From Phyto melanocephala (Eukaryota > Arthropoda > Insecta > Diptera > Rhinophoridae), in NCBI GenBank assembly GCA_941918925.1, contig OW799233.1:43390275-43454274 (forward strand): DNA of 64,000 bases. Direction: 5' to 3'. The notes under the pieces were generated by a model. It was not told the origin of the DNA and did not search any database. It worked only from the letters and a program-made list of their open reading frames with translations. This document shows, piece after piece, positions 46,901 through 58,221 of the stretch (position 1 is its first letter; the number at the start of each line of letters is the position of its first letter). The position numbers and the translations under genes are program-made.

Positions 46901-49887
46901 ATATCCTCTTCACAGTCTTCTTCATCTCCTAAAGAGCTAAAAATGTTCAGCCAGCATTTTGCTATTGTTTTATTTTCAAGACGTTGCCAAGTTGAATTTA
47001 AATAGCCAATAGCGTCATCCATTACGATTTGGAGCAATTGTAGTCCATTGGAGATTCAAAATTTCTAAAAGAGCGAGGATTTTTTGCCTTTCCAATCACA
47101 AGAAGTTTAACTTTGGAATTTTGGTAGTTTTTGCGACATTTTTCACGAAAAACTTTAGATTAGATCGTGCTAAATCAGCAGCGCGCACTAAACTAAGCCT
47201 GTGCAATCATTTACGGGGATACCCCTTTTTATGAAAACGATTTGGATAACCGACAAATTTGTTCACGTTATAAGGCTTTCTCACTGTGTTCACGCTATAG
47301 TCAGTGTAAAAAAAATTGTGTTCATCTTATCCGGTGTTTACATAAGGCAGTGTTTTTGTTACCGCGAGTCTACTGTATTTGGTTTCACAAGAAAAAAATA
47401 AAACAAACACAGAGCTAAAAATAAAAATTTCAAAATGCACTTAAAACAGTGCTAAATTCACCGAGTTGAAAACGCTCATGTTTTTGGAGTGAAATAAAAA
47501 ACAGTGAGAATGTAACCATTTATGTTTTAAACACACGGTAATGTTAAGCACTTGGTTCGCTCTCCTATATCACGATTTCGAAATTTGGTGTTCAGACAAT
47601 TATTCTTGTTGAATTTTCCTCTACATTTTAAATTAGGTTTCAATATTTTTTGTTTTTTTTTAAATTTTTATTTAACTTTATCTCAGTAAATACAGTGAAC
47701 TCGCGGCAACGTGAACAGCGTCTACGTGATTAGGGCGGTGTTTACGTTAACAAGCTTTTGTTTACGTTGACTACTGTGTAACATATGAACAAACTCAGCT
47801 CAGCTCTATAACATGTTCTTTAAGCATGTAGACATAACTGAAATGTGTTAATTTCGATTTTTAAAATTTAGGGAATCGCCTAAACTTTTTTCGTATGTAT
47901 GGCATCGAAATTTTAAGTATTTTCCTAATGCGAAGCATTGAATCTATTATCACCATGAGTGTTAACAAATCTTAATGTTTGGCGTTAAAAGAAAAGGCAG
48001 TCTTTTTGGATAGTTAGCAAAAAGGAATCTCGTGATCTTGTAATGAATTATAAATAATTATTTTAGTTGTATATTTTAATAATACAAATAATAAAATGAT
48101 TTCACGTTCAAGCGTGTAAAACACATGGTAAAAATTTATATTTCTCTCATGAAACCCGACAATCGCTGACATGAACTCCTTTGGTTTTAATTAGTTCACA
48201 ATAGCGCGAGTGCACTGTATATATAGGGTGATTTTTTTAGCTATTATCTTTTTGGCAATACTGGTTTAAGCAGCTGACGCACGTTTCGTGTTTTGTTTCA
48301 CTGTCAAACATTTTCAGTTTGGTCTATAATTTAACCATGAATCGTCTTACAAACGAACAACGCTTGCAAATTATTGAATTTTATTATCAAAATGCGTACT
48401 CTGTAAAGAAAGTTCATCGCGCGCTTCTTATCGAAAAATTGTGTTCAGCGGCGAAGCTCATTTTTGGCTCAATGGGTACGTTTATAAGCAGAATTGTCGA
48501 TTTTGGAGTGAAGATCAGCCAGAAGCATTGCAAGAGCTACCAATGCATCCAGAAAAAGTCACAGTTTGGTGCGGTTTATGGGCTGGCGGCATCATTGGAC
48601 CGTACTTCTTCAAAGATGATGCGAATCGTAACGTAACTGTGAATGGTGAGCGCTACCGTGAGTTGATATCCAACTTTTTTTTGCCCAAAATGCAAGAGCT
48701 TGACTTGCATGACATGTGGTTTCAACAAGACGGTGCCACATGCCACACAGCACGCTTAACAAAGGATTTATTGAGAGGCGAGTTCGGTGAACATTTTATT
48801 TCACGTTCGGGACCGGTCAATTGGCCGCCTAGATCGTGCGATTTAACTCCTTTAGACTATTTTTTGTGGGGCTATGTTAAAGCTCATGTCTATACACACA
48901 TGCCCGCTTAAATTGACGCATTGAAAGACAACATTGAAGCATTTATTCATGAGATACCGGCCGAAATGTTGGAAAGAGAATGTCAAAATTGGACTAAGCG
49001 GATGGACCATTTGAGGCGCAGTCACGGTCAACATTTGCATGAAATAATCTTCAAACATTAAATTATATGGACCGTACTATTGATGCAAATAAAGATTTCA
49101 TGCACTTTTCTGAATTTTATGTTTTTTTTTTTTAATTTTCCTATAGCTCTTAAAAAATCACGCCGTACATTTTATTCGTTAAAAGTTTTTCTTTATATAT
49201 TTGCCCACACATTAATTCTTTGTTGTTTATATTTTTTTACAACTAGTTCAGATATAGTGTAGATGATAATAATTTTTTCGCGTTTCGCAGCAAGATTCAA
49301 AATGAACCAAGTTGGTTCACTCTCAAAATTTTGTATGGCGAAACATGTTGGTTCAAACACAATTCGGGAGCGAACCTTGAATAAGAAAGCGAACCTAGAA
49401 TTTTGCTGTCCGTGTGAACATCGTATTAAACGCTTGTTTAAAAGATGGTTTGTAGATTTATTTTCTTTATGCTTTAAATTTGGTTTTCACAGTTTATTAA
49501 ATTTACTCCCAAATTGAGGATGGTTTTGCCTGATCCATTGGTTTTTAGGAATAAAATAATACTTTGTGGGGAGTAGCAAAGCGCTCCGCCATCAGCTGGT
49601 ATTGAAAAAATTATTAGTATTTTTTCAACTGTTTGGCTTTGTGTTTGATGGCTTAAACAAAATCTTTCGATGGACAAATATATTTAATGGAGTGTAGAAA
49701 TTGATGTTATTCTTCTTTCTTAAAAATGTTTACCCACCTTGTCTGTTACAGATCCATTTGTTAGGGCGGCAAAGCTTGGCCCTATTAGCGGTGTTGAATA
49801 TCTGTTTTAAAACAAAAAAAAAAAAAAAAACATACAAAAATCACTTTTCAATTTAACACAAATTAACTTTTGTTAATACCTTTCCAT
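43918..49887 (-). CDS. ninaE: Rhodopsin 1 (opsin of R1-R6 photoreceptors)
   Basis: Gq-coupled visual pigment of the outer photoreceptors. Coding exons (minus): 49887-49880, 49801-49738, 45181-44691, 44628-44481, 44392-44115 and 44044-43918, all GT/AG, total 371 residues. The first exon encodes only ATGGAAAG (M, E and part of R). Visible features: N-glycosylation site at Asn18 (NGS), seven hydrophobic helices, Cys121-Cys198 disulfide pair, DRY at 145-147, Tyr124 near the chromophore, retinal Schiff-base Lys317 in [10 protein letters not shown], and the [12 protein letters not shown]-terminal palmitoylation-type cysteines. Sequence is very close to remembered Drosophila and Calliphora Rh1, which also gives the start. 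No lesions. Intron 2 (49737-45182) is 4.5 kb and packed with transposons; the other introns are 62-88 nt. Ask1 lies tail to tail with it, as in Drosophila 92B. Confidence 0.97.
45543..46468. mobile_element. MITE with TCATTCATCAGG ends, split by a pogo-type MITE
   Basis: Inverted ends TCATTCATCAGG (45543-45554) and CCTGATGAATGA (46457-46468). Internal GATTCGTCAGCTGATTATT and AATTCTCTCTCTTCC match the solo copy at 13446-13632. A 733-bp element with TA duplication interrupts it. In ninaE intron 2. Confidence 0.65.
45679..46411 (+). mobile_element. pogo/Tigger-type non-autonomous element
   Basis: Inverted ends CACTCATACCCCGGTTTGCG and CGCAAAACGGGGTATGAGTG with TA on both sides. Repeated TTGCGTCGTTT units line both ends. 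Inside, 45975-46110 encodes the first helix-turn-helix of a pogo-type transposase ([18 protein letters not shown], then [13 protein letters not shown]) followed by a frameshift and stop. The DDE part is gone. Confidence 0.75.
46596..47375 (-). mobile_element. Tigger-type element with transposase C-terminal scrap
   Basis: Inverted ends CAGTAGACTCGCGGTAAC and GTTACCGCGAGTCTACTG, with TA flanks at 46594 and 47376. Minus-strand reading at 47037-46852 gives [22 protein letters not shown], the late region of Tigger transposases (their W..L...TI..CW motif), followed by an acidic stretch. 780 bp; catalytic parts deleted. Confidence 0.7.
47693..48217. mobile_element. Tigger-type MITE
   Basis: Ends CAGTGAACTCGCGGCAACGTG and the decayed complement CACAATAGCGCGAGTGCACTG, TA flanks. 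The CTCGCGG core resembles the neighbouring element at 46596, so the two probably share a transposase source. 525 bp, non-coding. Confidence 0.65.
48226..49161 (+). mobile_element. mariner element with internal deletion
   Basis: Left end GGGTGATTTTTTTAGCTAT, right end ATAGCTCTTAAAAAATCAC. The transposase starts at Met 48337 ([29 protein letters not shown]) and jumps near 48425 to [20 protein letters not shown]. Then [18 protein letters not shown] sequence, [12 protein letters not shown], and [21 protein letters not shown] with a stop at 48909. The first catalytic Asp is changed (SGE instead of SDE). The later DGAT and DYF acidic residues remain. Same deletion junction as the copy at 23350-24127. 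In ninaE intron 2. Confidence 0.85.
49162..49737. other. Proximal part of ninaE intron 2
   Basis: No recognised feature; AT-rich sequence between the mariner and the donor site of coding exon 2. Confidence 0.5.
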
Positions 49888-50018
49888 TTTGTTAAATTAA
49901 AATTAAGTTTTTGTTTTACAAAGAATTATTTTTTTTTTTTAAATTATAACTTTGTTTAAGCGATTTTAGGTATAAGAAAATCTCATGTCTATAAAATGGG
50001 TGGGCTTGGTTTATTGTT

Positions 50019-50030
50019 TAATTTAATTGC
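50019..50030 (-). promoter_or_regulatory. Candidate RCSI/P3 site of ninaE
   Basis: Minus-strand GCAATTAAATTA matches 11 of 12 positions of the rhodopsin core sequence consensus YYAATYNRATTN, which binds homeodomain factors such as Pph13 and Otd in fly photoreceptor promoters. It lies 132 bp upstream of the opsin ATG, a plausible proximal-promoter distance given a short leader. No clear TATA box could be assigned. Confidence 0.55.
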
Positions 50031-50315
50031 ACTAGAAAAATATTTTCTTTTTTTTCCGCTTTTTATATTTTGACCGGTGGTGAGGTCTAATGTGATGATT
50101 TGGTTCTCGTTATAAATCTGCAAGCGACAGCCAAAACCGCACTTATTTATATAGTTTTTAGCTATAAAGACGTTTAACAAGAAAAAAGGGATTTTGAAAA
50201 AGAAAATTAAATTAAGTGCTTGTTGCAAGTGTTTATTCTTTTTAAGACAGACAGACATACATATACCTAGTTGTAAGTATGTATTTATATGCAATAAATA
50301 AACTATAATGACTTG

Positions 50316-52495
50316 TATACCCTTCACCTGCGGTGCCCTATACAATTTTGCCATACCGTTTGTAATTTGTACAATATTCATTTTCGATCCCAAAAAGTAT
50401 ATATTTTCTGAAGGCTTATGACTTAGGGAGTCGATTAAGACCTGATCGTTTGTCCAAGTGTTAATTGAAATCAACTTTTAGAAGCACAGATCTGTATGTA
50501 CTTCGCTATTGAAATCTAGCACAATTGCCCCATAACTTTCTGAGATATGAACAAATGAACACGACTGTGTCTGTCTTTTCCCATATTTTAACCATTAACA
50601 TTAAAATTTTCAGCCCTAGGACAATTTTTAGATGCGTTCGTTGCTATTCATAGATATGAAATACCTTCAGGGATATTCCTAAGAAAATTTTGACAAATCG
50701 GTCACTAATCGGCAAAATAATTTGAAAATATATTTCTATATAAATTTCTTAAATACAGGGTGGACCAAAAGTCACGCCTGCGTGTAAAAATTGAATAACT
50801 TTTTTGTTTATTAATATTTTTTATTTTTTTTTTCAGATTTTATTCATCGATTCGTGTTACACCACCATGCAAAATTTAACGACTGAGCAACGAACGAAAG
50901 TGGTAGAATTTTACTTTTCCAATGGGTGCTCAATTTTACTGACGCAACGAGCATATCGAAATTATTTCAACACCAGAAATGCACCTAACCAAACCACAAT
51001 TAATCGTTTAATTGCACGGTTCCGACAACAAGGTGCAGTGTCAGATTTGCCACGATCAGTAAGACCAAGAATAATACAGAATCAGATCGTGTACGGGTCA
51101 GGAACTTCAATGCGAAGACGTTCTGGACAACTGGGGACAGATATCGCGCTATGCTTAATAATTTTGTACGCCCTGAGGCAGCCAACAAGTGGTTTCAGCA
51201 GGATGGAGCAACAGCACACACGGCCCGTGCCACAATGACGCTTTTAAATGAAATTTTTGACGACCGAATTATCTCGAAAAATTCAGAATTTAATTGGCCA
51301 GCACGTTCACCGGATTTAACTGCCCCTGATTATTTTCTATGGGGTTATCTCAAAGAACGAGTGTATGTAAACAAGCCTCAAACTATAGAGCAGCTAAAGA
51401 ACAACATTGAAGCTGAGATCAGGGCAATAGAGCCTGAAACCTTGCGTGCAGTTATGCAAAACGCATATTTAAGAGCCCAATTGTGCATCGATGAAAATGG
51501 TGGTCATCTCTCTGACATTATTTTTCATAATTAAAATTTAGGTCATACAAAGATAATATTATAATTAAAAAAAAAATTTAATAAAAAATAATAATAAACA
51601 AAAAAGTTATTCAATTTTTACACGCAGGCGCGACTTTTGGTCCACCCTGTATAACAAGTTTCTTATTAATATCTTGACATGCTAAAGACATCAACATTTT
51701 AAAGTTTCGAAAATTATTGGTGATAAGCACTTACAAATTGGTTCGGAACTAACTGAGATATAAGCACCAAAATACACCTGCCTCGATGATAATTTTCTTA
51801 AAGCTTAGAAACGATAATCCATTTTTTCCAGCTTCCAGGCAAGACAGAGGTTCAATATGGGTGTATAACCATTACATAACAATACCCTATAAAAAATCTA
51901 AAATCCATGATGGCCTCCACTATAAAATGGCGTACAATAAAAAATGTCGTACAATAAAAATGTAAATTTGGGTCAAAATAAGTATTTAAATATATGCCCC
52001 TATCAATCCCCTCAAAATTGGTATCCAATAAAGGAGCAGTAGAATACAGTAGACTAAAAAAATCTTAAAATCTAAGATGGCGTTCTAAATAAAATGGCGG
52101 ATATATCGATCAAATATAGTGATTAAGGCTTTGTCCATTTCAATACACACAACCATATTGGTATTAAATAAGAGGGCTTGAGCACTAGAATACAGTTAAC
52201 TATTAAAAAGTGTAAAATCTAAGATGGCGCCCATAACAAAATGGCAGACAATTTTTTTCTCAGCCCCTTCAATATGGGCATCAAATGAAAGCGCTTGACT
52301 AGTACAACACATCTCACTAAGTTAAAATTCAAAATCAAAGACGGGGCAAAAAAAAAAAGAAGCAAAATGGCGTATAACATTAAATTTAAAATCTAGACTG
52401 CGCTGCAGATGTAGTCACTACATCTATGTATGTACAGAATGTTAAAGTAGGGTATTATCAGTTTCGACACGGCCTTTTAAAGCACTGTTACTTGT
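50316..52495 (+). mobile_element. Helentron-like element interrupted by a mariner
   Basis: Starts TATACCCTTCACCTGCGGTG and follows the CACCTGTGG subfamily (GCCATACCGTTTGTAATTTG, AAAGTATATATTTTCTGAAGG, AGTCGATTAAGACCTGATCG). After the mariner (50756-51649) it continues with tandem units of about 150 bp holding AAGATGGCG..CC and ACAAAATGGC phrases. It ends TTTCGACACGGCC..AAAGCACTGTTACTTGTT, a decayed 3' hairpin. It begins only some 285 bp upstream of the candidate ninaE RCSI site. Confidence 0.6.
50756..51649 (+). mobile_element. mariner element with ~60-bp inverted ends, internally deleted
   Basis: Ends CAGGGTGGACCAAAAGTCAC and the complement GCGACTTTTGGTCCACCCTG, continuing nearly identical for about 60 bp (GCGTGTAAAAATTGAATAAC). 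TA flanks at 50754 and 51650. Transposase N-terminus from Met 50867 (MQNLTTEQRTKVVEFYFSNG, INRLIARFRQQGAVSDLPRS) is fused by deletions and a frameshift to the C-terminal half ([38 protein letters not shown]) ending 51534. The first catalytic Asp region is lost. Near-identical ends suggest recent mobility. Confidence 0.85.
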
Positions 52496-52499
52496 TTTC

Positions 52500-53595
52500 C
52501 ATGTACTGGCCTGCTGGTTCATACGAAACGTAAAGAAAGACAAAACCCAGTCGTATTATTTAATTTAAGCCTTTCACTTTATTTTCATATTTCTGTCTCA
52601 GGGTGATGATTTCTTTTAAACGTTTCAATGTCAATATTTTAAATATATATATTTCAGTTCAGTTAAAGGGTTTCTTTTATTGTTTGTATTGTTTTTATTT
52701 GCAAATAGTGGATGTGGGTTATGAGCAGGGAAACCGGAAAAATGATTTAAAGACGTTTTAAATTTTTAAGAAATAGGCTCTTGAAAAATCTCAAAAATTT
52801 TGTTTTAATTTAAGGTATTTTGTACTTTTCAAATGGTTGTCAATTAAATCAATTAAAAGTGTTATTTTCTCTATTTTCTACATGTACCATAAAATAGAAC
52901 TCCACTTTCTATTGCCAATTAAAAGAGTTGTTTTCTCCCTTTGCTTCATGCACCACAAAATAGAACTTCACTTTTGATTCGTTAATCGGTGTATACATTG
53001 CAAATGACCTTAAATTTTAATGCTTCGGTGGGCTTTACCTTTTGCCTTTTTCATTTGTGGGCTTAATCTGAAATTCGATTCCAGTGTTATTGGGTTGCAA
53101 AGTGACCTAAAACTACAGGCAAACATTTTCATAGTTTTCTTTCTAGACATTTTTTTGTGGGGTTAGATGTAGTCCGTCGCTTACAGGGAAAAGCCAGGAA
53201 CAATTCCAGTCCTGAAAGGCAACATTACAATGCTGGAAAAATTGTTCCAAAAATAGAGCTCACGAATGAACCTAATACGGAGTAGCCGCTGGAAATATTT
53301 ATTTGAAATAAAAAGAATGGCAGATAGTAGTAATTTATCGTCATTAATAAATATTTCTTTACCTTTGGCATATTTTCTATATCTTCAAAAACTAAAACGA
53401 TGTCAAAATCCTAAAAATTACGTCTCCGTAAAGTAGCCTAGATTCAGATTTACACATGTACTGTTCAAACTTAAGATAAACCATTTTGTTTCGAACATCT
53501 TGGTGCTCAGTTTTTTCCATGGTATATTGTTTTAATCTTTGTCAATCCCTTTCATTTAATATAAATTTCTAATTACTATATTTAACACTATTTTT
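52500..53595. other. Non-coding DNA upstream of ninaE
   Basis: No gene or bounded repeat recognised. TTAAAAGTGTTATTTTCTC.. and TTAAAAGAGTTGTTTTCTCC at about 52852 and 52919 form a short direct repeat of roughly 67 bp period. Confidence 0.4.
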
Positions 53596-54085
53596 TTCAG
53601 ACGCCATTTTACATAATTCTGCTCAAAGCTTTTGACTAGGGGAGTAGATTGAGCTTTGAACGAACCCTCTCAGATTTGTATGTCATACCAATCTCTTGCA
53701 AATATCCGGGATTGAAATCCAGCACGATCATCCACAACAACTGACTCTGTTTTCCTATATTTTAATCACATTTTCCCATATTTTTATAAACGCGGCAAAG
53801 GTTAATTTATAGAGACGTTAGTTACTATTTGTAGGTACGATATGCCTCCAGGGATATTCTTACATAAATAAATTAAATTATTAAACCTCCTTAAAAAATT
53901 TTGGACATGCTGAAGACACGAGAATATAAGCCGTAGTGTCAAAAATTATTGCCGAAAAAAACTGACAAATCGGTTTGAATCTTACTGAGATATAGGCACG
54001 AGAAAATAAATGCTTCGGTGTATTTCCTAAAACTTACAAGTGAAAATCGTTTTTCTTTAGCTTCTGGACAGAGAAATGATATGGA
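53596..54085 (+). repeat. Decayed Helentron-related fragment
   Basis: Contains family phrases in order: AAAGCTTTTGACTAGGGGAG, TAGATTGAGC, CTTGCAAATATCC.GGGATTGAAATCCAGCAC, GGACATGCTGAAGACA, AAAAACTGACAAATCGGTTTG and ACTGAGATATAGGCAC. Both ends are lost. Comparable to the inner part of 50316-52495. Confidence 0.5.
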
Positions 54086-54686
54086 TATCACATGTATTTT
54101 ACAAATGTTTTCAATATAATAAATACTTCCAGTGTTATTGGAGATGTGTACAAAAGCAATATTTATCGTAGACCGATATACGTAGAAAAAGTTGGTAAAG
54201 ATTTTAACTCTTTTAGTCCGTTTAATCCTGCGCTATTTTTTTTTTCATTACACCACTTGAAAGCATATGGCTTCCACAAAGCACCTCCATTTTAATCGAT
54301 TATTTACAGATATTTCCGCGTCTACATTCCATTGCGCTTTGCACGGTCCTTTTCGTTCGTAATGTCCTTTGTTGCCGTAATGTAAAGTCCATTGTTATTT
54401 TAGTCTTGTGTCAGTTTCGTTAATTGATTGTTGTTGTCAAAAATAAGCAAGTTTTTTGCACCTTTACACCAAACACACCGAGGGCATTGTTGCTAGGAAA
54501 CAACAGACAGCAGCCCCCATCATCTACTTAGCTGGGAGAGCAATCTAGCGCTGTTACTGGTAAAAATTTTTTTATGTCTTGGTCTTGGATGCTACCGATT
54601 TGGAAACGAACTAGTGTTAAATGCTGTTTAATTATATATTTTTGTATTAACATTAAAAATAAGTAAATTCAATATTTATAAATAAA

Positions 54687-55886
54687 CTAGAAAAGCCCGC
54701 CGCGCGTTGCTACGCCCCTTAATTAATAAAAATGCATTCTGAATTTAAATTGAATATCAAGTGCAAAAAACAAAAAATTATAACTTTTTTTAATGGGCGT
54801 GGCACTGCCCACTTTTCTAATCACGAACCTGTATAGTCATGACAGCTCAATATGTGTGCAAAGTTTCAGAAAAATCGATCTAGTGCAGGTACCTCAAAAT
54901 TAAAACTTTTTTAGGGGCGTGGCCCCGCCCACTTTTCTTATCACGAAATTATATAGTCATGACAGCTCAATATGTCTGTGAAAAGTTTCAGATAAATCTA
55001 TCTGGTTCAACTAGCCAAAAATGATAACTAATTTTTTATGGGCGTGGCCCGCCCACTTTTTCAATCACGAAATTATAAAGCCATGACAGCTCAATATGTG
55101 TGCAAAGTTTCAGAAAAATCGGTCCAGTGCAGGTACCTCAAAATTAAAACTTTTTTAGGGGCATGGCCCCGCCCACTTTTCTTATCACGAAATTATTTAG
55201 TCATGACAGCTCGACATGTGTGTAAAGTAGATAGAATGTGTATGCAAAATTTCATTGAAATCGGTTCAGCCGTTTCGGAGGAGTTTGGTGACAAACACTG
55301 TGACACGTGAATTTTATATATTAGAAAAGATTGTTATTAAACTAACTCACTTTGTGCTGCACGGGTCGTACCGCACAAATTAAAAAAGCTCTCCCTGTGA
55401 TAGTACTCAAGATATATGATGTTAAAAATTCACTTTGTATGGGAGCTACCACGCCCACTTATCCTATCCCGCCCATTTTCGGCATGGCTACTCATATTAA
55501 TAATAGAAGGCCTCACATAAATTTAAAAAGCTCTTCCTGTCATAGTTCTCAAGATATATGATATTAAAAATTCACTTTGTATCGCAGCTACCACGCCCAC
55601 TTATGCGATCCTGCCCATTTTCGGTACGGCTACAAATAATAACAACAAATGATGTCGCACGAATTTTCGAAGCTCTCCCTTTCATAGTAATCAAGATATA
55701 TGATGTTAAAAATTCACTTTGTATGGGATGTGCCACGCCCACTTCATTAAGGAATATAAAAAATAGTTATAAACCTATTCTCAGAACTTTATAATGTGTA
55801 TGCAAAATTTCATTGAAATCGGTTCAGCCATTTCGGAGGAGTTTGGTGACAAACACTGTGACACGTGAATTTTATATATATAGATT
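54687..55886 (+). repeat. Dispersed element(s) with GGGCGTGGC tandem units
   Basis: Begins CTAGAAAAGCCCGCCGCG and has about four units of roughly 120 bp, each with GGGCGTGGC..GCCCACTTTT, AATCACGAA.TTATATAGTCATGACAGCTC and TGTGCAAAGTTTCAG. A first ending GAAATCGGTTCAGCCGTTTC..GTGAATTTTATATA lies at 55325. A second part with AAAGCTCTCCCT..CAAGATATATGATGTTAAA units ends with the same tail at 55886. Non-coding; two related elements or one with a duplicated tail. Confidence 0.55.
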
Positions 55887-56087
55887 AAAAAAAAATTTTA
55901 ACCGTAATTAATTTAATTAAACATTTTATTAAAAAATTAAAAAATTTCAATTAATTTTTTAACTGATACTTTTCTCTATATTCAGGGCTAGTCATTACAT
56001 TGACAACATTCTGTCATTAAATTGATTCCAATTAAACATTTATCTGATAGCGGTGTGCCATCCCATTAATGGCACAATTGTCATTAT

Positions 56088-56836
56088 TATACCCTTCACA
56101 CAGTGAAAAAGGGTATATATAGGTTTGTCATTCCGTGTGAAATTTCTACAATTTTCATTTCCGACCCCATAAAGTATATATTTTCTGAAAGCTTATGAAT
56201 AGAGGAGTCGATTAAGCCCTGACCGTCTGTCCGTCTGACCGTCTGTCCGTGTGTATGTTGAAATCAACTTTTTGAAGCCCCCCGACATAGGTTGGACCCG
56301 GGTAAGGTATTAAAATATCAGAAATATTCGGGAGTAGATCGGTATTGAAAATCAGAAACATCGGTACATAAACAACTGAGATATGAGCAAAAACCCACGA
56401 CCACCTCGATTTTCTTTTCATAAAAACAACATTACAACAACAACATACATACATACAAACGTGTATACTGGTTAGAGAAAACGTGGCATCGAAACCCAGC
56501 TGAGGCAAAAAAATTTTTTTTTAAATTTTTTTAAAATTTTTTTTTAATTTTTTTTTTATTTTTTTTTTATTTAATATATTATATATATTTTTATTATTAT
56601 TTTTTTTTATTTTTTTTTTTTTTAATTTTTTTTTTATTTTTTTTTTGTTTTATATATATTATATATGTATATAATAATTTTTTTTTTTTAATTTTTTTTT
56701 TAAATTTTTTTTTTATTTTTTATTTTTTTTTTTGTTTTTTTTAACATACATACGTGAATTTACTGTTATTGCATGACTACACGTTGTGAAGGGTATATAA
56801 GATTCGGCACGGCCGAATATAGCGCTTTTACTTGTT
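56088..56836 (+). mobile_element. Complete Helentron-like element
   Basis: The cleanest uninterrupted copy. 5' hairpin TATACCCTTCACACAGTG with AAAAAGGGTATA, conserved block to CAGCTGAGGC, T/A-only core (56510-56745), then CATACATACGTGAATTTAC, GAAGGGTATATAAGATTCGG, hairpin ATTCGGC..GCCGAAT and TTTTACTTGTT. The 750-bp length defines the family. No protein encoded. Confidence 0.7.
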
Positions 56837-57028
56837 ATCATTAATATGACAAAAGATGTGGAGTCTGACATCGCAATGATAAAACCCACTTGCCATAGTA
56901 TTAATGCCATTGTAATATGAGTTGTTTTAAAAATTCTAGAAATTTAATTAAAAACAAGAACCTTCAGTTTCTACTGGTGTACGAATAGTTGCAAGGATAT
57001 AATGAATATAAATTTAAAGATTGATACA

Positions 57029-57110
57029 AAATATTTTAGGTTTATTTGACTGATGTTGTACAGAATTTTGTGAAATAAACCTAAAATATTTTTTATGAAT
57101 ACGACAGTGG
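57029..57110. repeat. Short hairpin related to ends of 12190-13353
   Basis: Arms AAAATATTTTAGGTTTATTT (57029-57048) and AAATAAACCTAAAATATTTT (57073-57092) followed by TATGAATACG. It matches the terminal sequence of the Harbinger-containing element with the inside removed. Confidence 0.55.
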
Positions 57111-58215
57111 AAAAAACCGGTTGGTTTATTCAACACTCGAAAAATTAATTATTTAAAACGTACAGCTGAAAGTGTCACCCCAGTCGTTTTTGCCAACAAC
57201 TTAATTAATTAATTTAATTTAATTTTTTGCACAAACCACAATGTAATTTAATAGTGGTTCGTGAACACAAAAACCAAAGTTGTTGGCAAAAACAAACTAA
57301 AGTAAGATCTGTGCCCAACTCTAATTATCCTGATAAAAACCATATATCTACGTCTCAATATTTAGCACAGAAAAGAACATACAATTGCATATTTGCGGTT
57401 TCCCTGATTTTGAGTCTTCTCCACCGAAACAAACACAAACATAAGAGACAAGTAAAGAAAATTTCCAAAAACGTGGTCAATGTGTTTTTCTTGCATGTTT
57501 CGTGCTTAAATTTGTTAAAATGTTTTCTATATTCGTTCAACATTTTATTATGTATTGAAAGCCCCTGCTTAAAAAAAATTTATAATCTACATATACATTC
57601 ATAATCCATTTTTAAATTCAACAAAGGATTATAAATGTTGTTTTCTAAAACCATTAAAAAGTTGAAAACTCGATTATGAAGTTTAAGGTTATTGTTTTCA
57701 AATTTGTAAAAAACAACAACTACTATCGGCCAGTGGTCTTGAGACGAAAATTGAGCAATATTCGATCCCCGTTTTAAAATAATTCATTCTGCAATGCAAT
57801 CAGCAATGATATTTCGAATGAGTAACAATGTACCAGCACAAGAAATCTTCAAAACTTGTTACGTCTGTCATTAAAAACTTCTCAGGTTTTGAGTTTCGAC
57901 TTTTTCCCCAAATGAACTAAAACAATAGAAAATCTAATCGGCTTTTTTCAGAAGTCCCTCTTGTATATTTAATTTGCGGGTTGCAGCGGTATTACTTAAG
58001 CTTAAGCAGTTCTTCTGGTAGTACTTAACAAGAGAAGCATCTTGAATAACGACCATATCAGACAAGGGGTGCCTCTTATGTCAACGTCTGCTAAATGCTG
58101 GTATAAAAAGTTCCTTTACAACTAAAGCTACCCTCAGACTTTGTAGCTATTGCGCTAGAACCACAATGGATTTGTGTTTTTATACCTTTTGCCTGTGCGT
58201 CAAAGCTTTACATAT
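57111..58215. other. Non-coding DNA
   Basis: The frame at 57227-57604 shows no domain and has the composition of AT-rich noise. No bounded repeat was recognised. Confidence 0.4.
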
Positions 58216-58221
58216 ACACGG

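Noticed and set aside
57227..57604. Open frame of 125 residues
   Set aside because: No recognisable domain; internal composition matches random AT-rich sequence, and the minus strand is open over part of it as well.
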